From assembly GCF_000003605.2 (NCBI RefSeq), contig NW_003142824.1, positions 11,671 through 37,710 on the forward strand: a stretch of 26,040 bases of DNA, read 5' to 3'. This document shows positions 8,700 through 19,557 of the stretch, in pieces. Made by a program: the position numbers and the translations under genes. Every line of letters begins with the position of its first letter. The first letter of the stretch is position 1. This stretch comes from Saccoglossus kowalevskii. Lineage: Eukaryota; Hemichordata; Enteropneusta; Harrimaniidae. Under the pieces are notes generated by a model. It was given only the letters and a program-made list of their open reading frames with translations. It did no database searches and was not told where the DNA came from.

Positions 8700-11600
8700 A
8701 CAATATGATCTCTTTAATTCGCCCTTCTAATGGAAATCACAATTACGAGTTTTGACCTTGGCATGACGCGCACTAATTACCGTCGTTAACTTCTTCAATA
8801 CCATACGGGACTCGTATATCGCGACGACCACGGCCCTTTAATAAAGAACCCAAGAAAAAAAAAATAGAGTAAAAAATAGCTAGCGTATCTAACACTTGTA
8901 TTTGCGTTGTTAAAATTCCAAGAGCAGTTTCAACAATATCGGAAAATATCGCGAAGAAGGTACTGTCGGAAACGCGAACCCATGCTCCAATGGTGTAATG
9001 ACAGGCTTATCAATTATGTAAGCATTATCTCTCCATGAATATAACACACGTGCAGTCATATACTTGTTTTCACCGGTATACATTTGTAAATTTACACACC
9101 AATTAGGAAACCTGTTTTTTCATCTCAATATAACGGATCAATATAATGATGGATTTAGAAGAAACGCACCTGGTGCGCGCCCCTAATAAATAATAATGCA
9201 AGTACGATATCCTTGCTAAGAAGTGCTTTATTAGCGGAAAATGCTGCGTCCATCCATGCGAATAAAAGTATTATAAAGTGTATTAACTATGACAACACGA
9301 GAAACGTATTAACGCAGATGATTTATCGGCGCATTTCCATTATTTGACCAATAACAATTTTATCAATAACAGCTCAACTTTAACCCCTTCAAATGATAAA
9401 AGTACTCATTGACCTGGCCAGCGCGCATATATGAAATACACACTCAAAGACATATCTAATGTTACCCCATATCATTAGTACCAAAAGTTGGTACCTTGGT
9501 ATCTTCCAAAAAATGGGCTTGAACCATCGACTTATGTATTTCTCTTACTGACTCATAAGTTGTGTTTCGGTTCGTTTCCTTGATGATCTTTTATTATACA
9601 AATACAATTTTGTTTTCCCGCAATACATATTAAACGCGACAGTATACAATGATTTATTTTGATCTTATCTATGGATACTAATGCTTTGACTGAGATACAG
9701 GTTGACATGTATTAGGCTGAACCACAGCCATCATGGTGTCTAATCACCTTGTCATGTATCATGTATTGTACATTTCTCGACTTTTTTTTTACATTTTTAC
9801 GAATTGGAAACTCAACTACTCGAAAGATTTGTCTAGATGTTTATGAATATGACGATCAACATCTATCTGCATTTTCTCGATTACCACCTTATAGTAACAG
9901 CATCTAGTAGACTATGATACCAGAAGGGATTCTGGGTGGTTAATTCTTGGTAAATGTTTTCAGTACGTCAGTTCGAAATCAGTAGCTGACGAAATTGAAT
10001 TTAATGTTCTACCATTTTTGCTATGTGTTTGTTGCTATCTGTAGGATTTATATGTATAAGGCAATTTTGTGAACAGTTTGGATTCCGTGCGGTGTAGTGT
10101 ATCAAGCTTATGTTTTTTTCATCAATATAATATTTTCTCTTCATCATATTTATTGTATTGTGATGTTGCTGTGAAAAGTTTTGTCATCAATGAGTTAATA
10201 ACCAAATGCTTGTTCCAGCATTTGTTTCCAGTGTCACAATTATCGCGTTTAATTGGCATGCAGTATTGTCAACTCAATCTAGCTATGGAATAATTGTATT
10301 AGTATACAGGTCCCACAATAAAAGGTCTATAAATAAGATGGCTATCAAAGTTAACAGTGCTAAAAGCTGCTCATATCTGCTGAATATCTCATCACTATTT
10401 ATTATTTGTTTAAAGGTATACTTTGATAAAAACGTCCGTGACGTCCTCGACAATGATGTCGTGATGTAAAAACTTCTAGTTACCTAGCTACTTAGTCTTA
10501 TATTTAATCTTCATCCGAAACAGGCTTTTGGGGGCATATTGTCATAGTTGTCATATTCACAAGCTCTTGCACATATGCTGCATGGGTGTAAGTGTTGGAG
10601 GCTGTCTCTTAGGTTTTACAAAGGCATTTCCTGTGGGCTTTCTTGCAAATGAACCTGCGTAATGACACTAAAGATTAGGATCCATTAAACGAGCAGTGCA
10701 TTGCTTTGGGCGAATGGTTTCAATATTAGCTTGAAACTTTAGTATTTACGTATGTAACACCTTTTGCATCCGCTCTTCCTCTTATTTATCAAAGACATTA
10801 GTGGCATTGACATAGAGATCAGATTGATGCGATTGAATTGTAGGTGGTTCCGTTGTTATCTGAATTCAATAATCACTATCTTTAGTTTTTGCTAAAAATT
10901 ATCACAAGAAACATATAAATGAGGTGAGTGATTGTCAGTCAAGTTGCATTTAATGATATCATACATTTAAATAATGTTGTAAACTAATTGTATCCGCCGC
11001 ATCTATTTGTATGGCTCAGAAGCATCTTGCGATGTTTGTTTGTTGTTGTATCAGAAACATAATTACAAGTCAAAGAAAACAGTCATATCCATGGTCATTT
11101 GGGCGACTGGACCAGGTCAGCTCACGTCTTTACATCGGCGAGTACCGGTTGACAGCGATACCAAGAAAGATCGAGAAAGATCGATCTGATTGACTTAAAA
11201 GTTGGTCCTGCCATCCGTGTGAGAATGTAATACATAATATATGAAAATAGTTAGATCAGTTGGTTTATACACTGGCATGTCAGTACAAATTCGAACCAAC
11301 CGCCATTGCGTCGAATACGAGTCAGCGAATTATTTACAAACGCCGGTCAGTGCCCGGGTTAGTGCCTTTCATGGTACGGTCTGTCCGACGATGAACTGAA
11401 CGATAACACCGCCTTCAAAATGTGTCTAAATTTTACACCGCAATTAACTCAAATACTTTCTGTTCTCTAATCCAAATTACTTACAAAAGCTACCGTTTTG
11501 CGTACAAATGGCTAAACTCTTCTACAAATCACCATCTCCGATAGATTTCTTATAATTTGCCTTCTTGAATCACCAAAAATCGTACATGCGATAGTCCGAC

Positions 11601-12810
11601 AGTATTTTTATTGTAAGGCGCTCTGTGATTTGTCAACAATACTTGCTGAAAACTAATTTACACGAGATTTCCTATTGCATTGAGTCAGGTGTAGTTAGGG
11701 CGACAGAGATACGATATATAATAGACATTATAAGTAAAACAAAACAATATTCATCAATTAAAATAAAAATATAAACAATTAAACAAATTTAACCTATACC
11801 TACATCGGCTTTTAATTAGATTTATGTTAAATGATTTTAGATTCGAACGAAATTATAGGCACATACACGAACATAAACACGAAATTCTAACTCACAACTC
11901 GGCAAACGTACCACGCCACTGAAAGCGGACGTGCCCACCTTAGGCAAAGAAACTCAATGACATGCTCAAAATAAATAATTCATTCATTTAACACTGAGTT
12001 GAAACTCGGTATGCTTCAGATAGCATGATGTATTCTCGTGTGACTGTCGTGGCTCCAATGGGGTGTGATAATCGCGTTTCGAACCACGTACAAATCTAAC
12101 GCCCCACTTTCATTATGTTAGTACTGTTACAAACAGGGTTACAAGATAGCCAGTATACCGTACTTCGGAACGTTACAGTATAGTCAAACAAAGACGCATA
12201 ACATGATACTACGAAATTAATAATGAATTTGATATATAATAATAAAACATCAATCATAGATAATTAACAGAGATATTATAAATTACAATTGGTCTGTAAC
12301 ATGATTCAACCATATAGATTTTAACATTCATGACAATAAAATGTCAATAATAGCCAAGACCGTAATTGTCTATCCTACCTAGCCCAAAAGTTTCCACATT
12401 GCAGATCAGGAGAATTCTTGTAATACATATTAACATAAGCGATGAAGGCTGACTTATAACTTTCGTACGACGATGTATTTAAAATGATATATGTATGGTG
12501 ATGCCATAATTGCTGTGGCGGTTATATTGATAACAGAAGTACTCGGTCTACTGCCAATTCAGTACCACACTATTCGTAGGCCCATATACACCGGCTGCTT
12601 CAATATAGTAGTAATATTACACTTAATATGTGTCTCGGAGCAGTGTTATACACAGTTCAATAGTGTAAATTAGTTTGTAATAAATAATCTAATGATAAAT
12701 ACATTATGTTGAATTTCAGGATATAAACAAATATTTTCATACTGTATCCCAATTTATTTTATGTTTTATCGCGAAAAATGTAGAATGGTAAGCCAAATTG
12801 TAAATGAGTT
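8700..12810. other. Long stretch without recognised gene or element
   Basis: AT-rich DNA with only short open frames. A slightly GC-richer patch at 11090-11190 has two overlapping plus-strand frames (one with SSRLYIGEYRLTA) but no domain I can name and no convincing splice pair. Other patches (8940-9000, 11290-11400) are non-coding in all frames as far as I can read. Confidence 0.5.
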
Positions 12811-12812
12811 TG

Positions 12813-12870
12813 TAGAATAATATGAGACTATTACGATGATACCTCAAAAAATGCACGAAGACGACATACA
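12813..12870 (+). repeat. Dispersed short repeat, copy A
   Basis: About 55 bases (ATAATATGAG, then TTACGATGATACCTC, then ATGCACGAAGAC) match the reverse complement of 25645-25702 at roughly 80 percent by eye, and more loosely the reverse complement of 13866-13900. It lies just left of the Crypton-type relic. Confidence 0.6.
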
Positions 12871-12888
12871 GTCCGAGTGCATACTTTA

Positions 12889-13631
12889 TTACATGCCTTC
12901 ATCCGGCCGCCAATCAAACACACACTTAAGAATAGGAACATCCGGAGATTTTTGTGGAGCAGTGAGCCATGTACGGACTGTCGTCAATAGCAACAGAGAG
13001 GTCCAATGATCAAAGGAATTCCTGGAACTACTTTCGTTTGCTTGAAGAGAATTTATAAAAAATAAAAAGGACAATCATGATGATGTTAATATTCAATATT
13101 TTTAATAAAAGTTTGCAACCACACACAATTTTACAACAATACACATCGGATACATGAGCGTTCTGGCTAGATTCTGAGCTAGTGTCAATAACCCGTATAC
13201 GATTGAATTCGCGTGATTTAACATGCGTGGGTGATGGCGCCCCAAACTACACTTCATGTTGGTGAGAGAAGCTGGCTCATATTTGTCTCCGTCCTTCTTC
13301 TTTACGCTGGTGAAAAATTTGTCCAGAAGCTCATTCAACTCGATCGGTGATATGTTTTCGAGGCGCCGCAATTCTCCGGAGTTAGCTACTCGGTACAGCG
13401 ACGGACATCACGTTCGGTGGTTTTAACGGTACTTTGCTTTGCTTTTATAAAACCGTCCACTTCGTATACTTCATTTTCTGGTGCTGGTCCAAGAATTTTA
13501 TCAAGTTGGCCCTGTCCTATCGATCGCAACCACTGCATAATATCTATTTCGTCTGCTGCAGCCATTATCGTCTGCAGGTTGTCAAGAGAGCCGGTTAACA
13601 GGATGCGTAAACATATCCATCCACAGTGCAA
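12889..13631 (-). pseudogene. Crypton-type (DUF3504/KIAA1958-like) recombinase fragment
   Basis: Two minus-strand frames look like the N-terminal part of Crypton-derived proteins (the KIAA1958/ZMYM2/QRICH1 family, thought to come from tyrosine-recombinase transposons). Frame 13386-13631 gives MAAADEIDIMQWL and ends STVKTTERDVRRCTE. Frame 13102-13371 gives RRLENISPIELNELLDKFF then SVKKKDGDKYEPASLTNM, which fits the conserved 'i..ls..eLd.lL..Ff.sVrKkdG..YEP.sLtsf' block. The frame changes near 13385-13400, so it is broken or has an unrecognised intron. The expected SIQRYL helix is degenerate (SLGRHHPRM) and the catalytic R..HxxR..Y core is absent. A third open stretch, 12889-13074, may be more of the same but is unrecognised. 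Family assignment is from remembered motifs and is moderately sure. Confidence 0.6.
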
Positions 13632-13865
13632 AACTTATCGACTAAAGCTATTGCATGCAAAACTTTTTTACTGCTTATGAAACATATATACCTTTTTACC
13701 ATTAAGAATTTCCTTTAAACATTCGGATATAAACCCTATATTCTTTGTTATTAAAGGCATGTAATAAAAATATTACAGCTCGAATATGGGAGTTAGTGCA
13801 CTCGCGCAAAGAGGGTAATTTCTTCTCCTAACATCGGGCAAATGATCACCTGGTCAGTAATGTAT

Positions 13866-13902
13866 ATTGACGTATCCTCGTAGTAACCTTATTATTATAC
13901 AT
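13866..13902 (-). repeat. Dispersed short repeat, copy B (inverted relative to A)
   Basis: The reverse complement (ATAATAATAAGG, then TTACTACGAGGATAC) aligns with copy A over about 36 bases with roughly 28 matches by eye. Copies A and B bracket the Crypton-type relic in opposite orientation, about 1.05 kb apart, but the match does not extend further. Confidence 0.4.
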
Positions 13903-13904
13903 CT

Positions 13905-14735
13905 TTTTCTTTCAAGGATACATCATGAGAATGCCGAAATCCAAAAAGTTTAGAACAGAATCAGCGAACTTCTTTAAAATATAAAGCTTTCAAAACGTAC
14001 TTTCACCTTCTTGTGTCAGTTCTGGTTACCACGTGACCAAGCACACAACAGAATATATTCAGGGATGACTCATAATGTACAAATGAGTGTTACAAATAAC
14101 TATTATGTAGACCAGTGTATACACAGATTCAAGGAACACATTCAAATAAATTATAAAATATTCATTGTGATGATATGCAACATACGTGAAATTAAAACAC
14201 AATCATAACTATGTTGTCTGACAATGTCATGGAATAAATTCGTTACAATTAACCTCGGCCCTGAACTTGGATATCTGGCGATGCTTAGGTGTGTGTTCAA
14301 TTGTCTTGTTACCGGGTATTTGCATATGAATTATACATCATGCCCATTGCAAAATCAACGAAGTTAAGTTCTGTTTGTAGCCAAATTTGCACATAACATT
14401 TTTAGTGTCAGACAACAACCCCACCGATTCACGATAATAATACACAGTGGATATAAAGATTTGTTTGTTTTCAGTTTAAAAGTACTTAATTCAAATAGGC
14501 TTCGTTTTTTATAATTTCTGAAGAAAAACGGTTCACAATACGAATATAACATAAATAATCAGAAATCCAGATATAAATATGCTATTTGCCAGAAAGTTTA
14601 TAGTCAAATATTATTAAAATCCACACATTTTAATAGTTATCATTTAAATGACATTAATGCTCATAGTTTTGTGTTCTGTGCATTATTCCGCGAGAAACGC
14701 GTAATTGAATAACGTGTTTTTTCAAATACAAATAC
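13905..14735. other. AT-rich non-coding stretch
   Basis: No gene, RNA or element recognised between the Crypton-type relic and the LINE tail. Confidence 0.6.
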
Positions 14736-14743
14736 AGAATTTA

Positions 14744-15282
14744 TTTAATTATAATTTAATTATAATTTTATTAATTGTATAATGACCTCCGGCCCATTAC
14801 AATCATGCAAATTAATTATTGACAAGAATTAAATTTACATTACAAAATATGTATGAAAATATAGATGAAGAGTGTGTCAATACATAATATAAGCCCTATA
14901 TAATAATGTGATGGGGATATTAATATATATATACATACAAGCTTATTAGGTTATTCTCATTTGATCTTTGATTAAAAACACTTATAAATAAATAGAGCCA
15001 AAGAGTTAATGATTTGGCTTTTAGAGGAACTTAATACTTGTACTAGAGTATTCAAATTTGGGGGTTGTGTCTCATTTGGAAGATACTTTTTCCTGATTGT
15101 GTACCATGCAGTGCATTTTAGTAAAAAATGATATTCATCATCAATTTCTTGCAGGCACAAATGACAAATACGGCTCTTCCTAGGGATATTATTATGTCTG
15201 CCTCTTTCTATTTCTAAGGGATGGCACGCACATCTTAATCTTGCTATTGCTCTGCGCAATTATTTAAATCTTAATTAAGGAT
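14744..15282 (-). mobile_element. 5'-truncated LINE, 3' end of ORF2 plus 3'UTR and tail
   Basis: Minus-strand LINE remnant with the end of ORF2 (14972-15259), a short 3'UTR, a GC-rich hairpin (14780-14799) and an A/T-rich tail (about 14744-14780, AATTA/AAATAAA type). The octamer AGAATTTA occurs at 14736-14743 and 15283-15290, a possible target-site duplication, though AT-rich octamers can match by chance. No upstream reverse transcriptase is present, as expected for a copy truncated by incomplete reverse transcription. Confidence 0.75.
14972..15259 (-). pseudogene. LINE ORF2 C-terminal zinc-knuckle region
   Basis: The frame of 95 codons contains IARLRCACHPLEIERGR, CHLC and EYHFLLKC, a C-x2-C...H-x4-C arrangement. 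This is the usual C-terminal signature of many invertebrate LINE ORF2 proteins (LR..H.LeIE.GR, then C..C, then e.HFLl.C). The ORF ends naturally at TAA (14972-14974). An in-frame stop lies just upstream of the first motif, so the copy is not functional. The conserved function is presumably RNA/DNA binding during target-primed reverse transcription. Confidence 0.82.
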
Positions 15283-15290
15283 AGAATTTA

Positions 15291-17045
15291 AGTAACTACT
15301 TTAGCTGCAACAATACAGGTAGCACAGAATAAAACGATGAGCCAGCTTGCTAGTCAGAAGCAAAGAGATCACAGGAAACATCAGGCAAACAATACCACAC
15401 ATGTATATTCAAACATAACCTGCCAAGCGAAGAATATTGTTTATACCATTGAATGTATTTTGTGTCGCACGTCATTTTCGAAAGAGTGGAGTTTAAAATC
15501 TTAGCGAGAGAGTATATGGCCACAGATCATGCATCAGTAAAAAACAAACAATACATGTATATATTTCCAATTTATTAGCCCATTGGATTCTAACTTGAAT
15601 ATGAAGATGCGATTTTATATAAAAAATGCCATCACTCTAATGGCTTCAAACAAACATTATCTTAAACCTTAACATTACTGGATCACACTGAATTAGGCTC
15701 AACACTGCCGTATGGATGTAATGACAATCTGCTTGGTGTGGGCAATTTGTCTTGTCCTGGCGAAAGTACTGTGAATGTCATGGGTTTGTTCCAGCCTCGT
15801 ACAAGGCGACGAAGAAGCCAAAGCCAAAGACACGGTACAAATAGCAAAAACATTGCATTCCAGTTCGGTGACCTGCATCTCGTTACTTCAGTTACAATTA
15901 CTGTATTTGAGTGTCAAGGATATGAATGAATCAAATTTATTTCACCAAAAAACGGAAATATTAAATATAGAAATAGGACAATGTTCAACATGCATTAAAT
16001 AATAGTCAGGATTATTCTGGTCCGTAACACCTATATATATAATTGTATAGTTTAATCAACTAAAACTTCAAATGAAGAAAAAATACAAATGAAATGTTGA
16101 AGAGATAGTGTTTTCACTTTGCTTAAAATATGTGTATGTTATTGATTGTTTTAAATGCATCAGACAATTCCAAGTATTTTAGACTATTGTGTTGGTGCAA
16201 GATTCAGTTTGGAAGTATACTAATTCAAGCTATAGGCTAAGTGGGTTAGATAATTATGACACAATTGGTCTAAATAGTTATTTACATTATGCACAAAATA
16301 TTTATGCCTAAGATTGGAGAAGTTAGAATGTGAATTGAATATTAGAATGCGCCGGCTCCCTCACATCGCCATGCATATATCTTATGACCGACTGTCCATA
16401 TAAACTTCCATTTGCACTGTTTTCTGGCTACGATTGCGTTTTTTATATACTTTCTTGCGCTCTATAGATTAGTATATACATATCTTTAACAAATGGCACG
16501 ATAAATGTGCTGGATGTCTATCACTAGTTCTCTGGGGGAGTTACATGACAAAATTAGCAGCAAACACCTTTCATTTACACGAATCAATATTCATGAGCGA
16601 TGGAAAAATCGTCTTTCCAGCAATATTGTGCAAAAATGCAAAGTAGTTCTAAATTGACCGGTTCTAAAAACTGCCGTAAAGGTGTTTTGAGACACTCTTT
16701 TAAACAGAGATCAGGCAACAGTTTGTTTGATCGTAGCAAGTTACGAAATTCATAAAGAACATGAAGGCTCGTTGATATTTTACTTTATAAATGTTATCAG
16801 TGCCAAGTTACAAAATTAATATGCTCTTCGATAAATCAATGTCTGTGTGCATGCGCAGTTTGAGATGGGACAATTTAAACACAATGAAATCACGCGTACA
16901 AGTCATTCCTGTAAAGAAACGAGTAGCGCCAAACTGGATCAGTTGGTTTTTTGGCAATAGACACAGTTTTATAATCTGTATATTTCATATGTATCTAAGT
17001 TTTGCTGTGGATTATTCTGTGAATAAATTGCTGAAATTATTTCAT
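15291..17045. other. AT-rich stretch without recognised gene
   Basis: Several short ORFs occur, including most of a 119-codon plus ORF starting at 16791, but none shows a domain, a signal peptide followed by a credible mature part, or repeat structure. No TM1-3 exon of the downstream receptor is seen here. Confidence 0.55.
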
Positions 17046-17258
17046 CTATTTGTAAAAGGGTCGTTTTTGCTTCGAAAATGGCCTGTGGACGACGGACAAA
17101 CGTTCCATCCAGATCGGAAGGCGTCCTCTTGTGCCAATCCCTCGTGCTAATCCACATTCATCAAAATATCGTTTGTCTTCTAGATATTGCAAATTGTCAT
17201 TAGAACCGAAAGACTGAATAATGAGTGCAGAATACCAGATTATATAATTGCATTCCAT
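17046..17258. other. Segment open on both strands, unidentified
   Basis: The plus strand is open for 52 codons from a possible acceptor AG at 17057-17058 to TGA at 17215-17217 (contains IGRRPLVPIPRANPHSSK). The minus strand is open for 70 codons (contains CGLARGIGTRGRLPIW). Composition is more coding-like than the flanks, but I recognise neither peptide. One of them could be an old exon or transposon piece. Confidence 0.25.
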
Positions 17259-17767
17259 TTCTTTTTTATTATATCATAACTAGTAATTTGCCAATAATAA
17301 CAAATTACGAACTTCCCAGGTATCGTAAACTATCTACGGTAAACTAGAATTTCAATTTCAAAAATATCATGTAAGAACAATGGGCCAAAACGACAGATTT
17401 GTTCCTAATTTTTATATTGCGAAGAAGTACTCTGTTGAAAGTGATTCGTCAGTTCGAAAATTTTGGGACAGTTCACATGGTTGCCACGTCGTCGTTCCAA
17501 CAGACACAACTTCCAACAACATTACTTTTGTCTGTAAGTAGTATTACATTCTGTGCCTATTAGGTTAAATATATTAAAATTTCATTCGGATGGGAATAAT
17601 AAAAACACATTTTCTCTACTTTATATGTTGAAAAAATATACAGCAATCAATAGTATTCCAGTGAAAAATATTGATAAAGCTCTGTCGAGTTTGTATTACA
17701 ACTTCCCAAAACCCCTTACAACGTTTCAAGAAGGGGCCAGTAGTACCAGGCAGTTGTCGCATTTATT
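17259..17767. other. AT-rich non-coding stretch before the hairpin-capped array
   Basis: No gene or element recognised; the plus ORF that starts at 17553 runs into the repeat hairpin. Confidence 0.55.
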
Positions 17768-17800
17768 AGCCCCCACCCGGACAAAGTCCGGGAGGGGGCT
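17768..17800. repeat. GC-rich hairpin at the head of a repeat array
   Basis: AGCCCCC-A-CCCGGAC (17768-17782), loop AAA, then GTCCGGG-A-GGGGGCT (17786-17800): two perfect 7-bp stems separated by one A/A mismatch. It marks a sharp boundary between AT-rich unique DNA and the array that follows. Confidence 0.85.
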
Positions 17801-18400
17801 TGTAGTTTTGTCTTCGCCAGTCCGTCCGGAGTGATTTCTCGGAGATGGATGGACCGATTTTTTTGAAACTTGGTACAAAGAAATAGTGGTCAAACATACA
17901 TTTGCACGTCAATTTATTTTCCGATTCGAACAAATATGGCCGATAGGCGGCCATTTTTAATGCCAACATTCAGTCAAATTCGGTTCTTGTGTGTCCATCG
18001 TCATTTCTCAGAGATGGCTTGACCGATTTTGTTGAGACTTGTTGCAAAGACAAATGGTCCACCAATACAGATGCACGTTGTTTTACTTTTTTAAAATGAT
18101 CAAATATGGCCGACTGGAAGCCATTTTGATTGTTAATCATGGCTTTTGTCTGTCCATTGATATTTCTCAGAGATGCATTCACTGATTTCAATGATACTAG
18201 GTACAAAGAAACAGTGAGGAGGTATACATATTTACATGATTTTATTCCCTGATTTGATCAAATATGGCTGCCTGACGGCCATTTTGAATGTCAAAATCCT
18301 GTAAAATCCAGGTTTTTGTGTGTGTCCATCTGGGAGATGCTGAGACTTCGTACACAGACAGAGTGACCACTGGTACAGGTGCATAAATCAATTAATGAAC
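17801..18400 (+). repeat. Diverged tandem array, about 160-base units
   Basis: Three full units and a partial fourth begin near 17835, 18003, 18161 and 18330. Each has a GTCCATC...TTTCTCAGAGATGG segment, a GACCGATTTT..TTGA.ACTTGGTACAAAGA segment, a TACA..TGCACGT segment, and a closing AAATATGGCCGAC/GGCCATTTTGA block. Unit identity falls along the array. The reverse-strand ORFs across it (17766-17969 and 17970-18206) follow the repeat period and are not genes. Confidence 0.8.
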
Positions 18401-18745
18401 TTATTGGCATATTTAATTATTAATTTGAATTCTTGTTAAAATCTTGTGAACTAATAGTCCAAATCAGACCAAACTTGGTAGAGACTTGATTTGTCAATAT
18501 AAGATATATGCTATGCAATACTGAGTTTCAATTTAATTAACGAGCTCATTTGCGTATTTAATGATTTTTTAATTTTTGTTGTAAACTAATAGTCCAAATG
18601 AGACCAAAGTTGGTTAGACTTACTTGATCTGTAAATACACGATATGTGCTATGCAATATTGAGTTTCAATTTAATTAACAAGCTCATTTGCATATTTACT
18701 TAATTTTTAAATTTTTGTTAATATCTTGTAACCAATATACTCCTT
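18395..18745 (+). repeat. Second tandem array, about 137-base units
   Basis: Continues directly from the previous array with a different unit: CTCATTTGC(A/G)TATTTA, ACTAATAGTCCAAAT, AGACCAAA.TTGGT, TGCTATGCAATA and TGAGTTTCAATTTAATTAAC. The last motif occurs near 18523 and 18660. About 2.5 units are present. Confidence 0.78.
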
Positions 18746-19251
18746 GAAAGTTGGAATTTTATTTGACTCCAAACAGACGAGCCTTGGTGTAAAATTAATA
18801 GAAGCATGTTGTGGCAAGGGCTTGGTTATTTTACTGGCAGTTATGGTAGTCCTGCCAAGAATAAACAGTTTTTTTCGGCTACTGTACTCTTACCTGACAA
18901 GGCCCCAAAGTAGTCCAAACCCAGTAAAGTCCAGCCTTTTGGCATGTCGATTATCATTTGATAGATGCTATTTTTGAACAAAGATATAATAATTTGAATA
19001 GCATTAGTATTTTTGATTTTGTTACGTTATACACTAGTATGCCACACAATAAACTTAAATCTAGACTAGCGTCATTGGTAAAGCCGGTCTTCTATTACAC
19101 AATATAAATCCATTGTCATAACTCTGAATATTATAACAAAAATACGTTGCAAAAATATAAATATACTGATGTTGAAATTATCACTAAATAAAATATAATG
19201 TGCTACATTTTCAGATTGACATAGATGCACAGTATGTGATATTATTAAAGG
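18746..19251 (+). other. Probable intron of the GPCR gene
   Basis: No exon encoding TM1-3 (GN..V, LRT.TN, N-L-A-x-S-D, W-x-FG motifs) is visible. It is expected to be intron if the first receptor exon lies further upstream. Confidence 0.5.
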
Positions 19252-19480
19252 ACGGTAGTCGTCGCGCCACGCATGCGCGAGATATATGGATCTCATATAA
19301 ACAAAGATGGCGACTTTGACTGTTTCGCGGATCAACGAGTACAAACTGAGACGATTCCAAATTGTAATTAGTTAATTTGTGATATCATACTTGTGATATC
19401 CATTTGAAGAGAACATTGGATTGTGGGAAAATCAACGTTCATCAACACAAACGTCGCACATGCGCAGCGCGACGACCACC
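19252..19480. mobile_element. MITE-like element with ~27-bp terminal inverted repeats
   Basis: The left end (GGTAGTCGTCGCGCC then ACGCATGCGCGA, about 19255-19281) is the inverted repeat of the right end (CGCACATGCGCAGCGCGACG then ACCACC, about 19446-19471), with about 22 of 27 positions equal. The interior has no transposase, so this is a non-autonomous DNA element of about 230 bases. GC-rich ends in AT-rich DNA stand out. A clear target-site duplication is not seen. It sits in the intron about 80 bases before the receptor exon. Both ends contain NRF1-like palindromes, and the middle has an AAGATGGCGAC (YY1-like) motif near 19305. Confidence 0.6.
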
Positions 19481-19534
19481 ACGCTATAACATTACACAGT
19501 TGAACATAATCAACACTTATCATTGAAATATTCG

Positions 19535-19557
19535 TCTTTCTCTTTATTTTTTATCAG
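19535..19557 (+). other. Splice acceptor of the GPCR last exon
   Basis: A T/C-rich tract from about 19531 ends in ATCAG at 19553-19557, immediately before the codon remnant that completes the Arg of DRY. An intron at this place is common in peptide GPCR genes, and reading upstream of it gives no TM3-like residues. Confidence 0.8.

Noticed and set aside
11007-11193. Overlapping plus frames, one with SSRLYIGEY resembling the start of dual-specificity phosphatase domains
   Set aside because: The resemblance is only a few residues; no HCxxGxxR exon or clear splice sites were found nearby.
16791-17150. 119-codon plus-strand ORF, the longest after the GPCR frame
   Set aside because: No domain, no family-like motif, and composition follows AT-rich background; the only coding-like part is the segment at 17059-17150, which reads better in another frame.
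17766-18206. Adjacent minus ORFs with similar peptides
   Set aside because: They track the tandem repeat period and change frame between units.
19072-19344. 90-codon minus ORF and a plus-strand ATG in AAGATGGCGAC
   Set aside because: Both lie in or across the MITE; the plus frame stops after 22 codons without a good donor.
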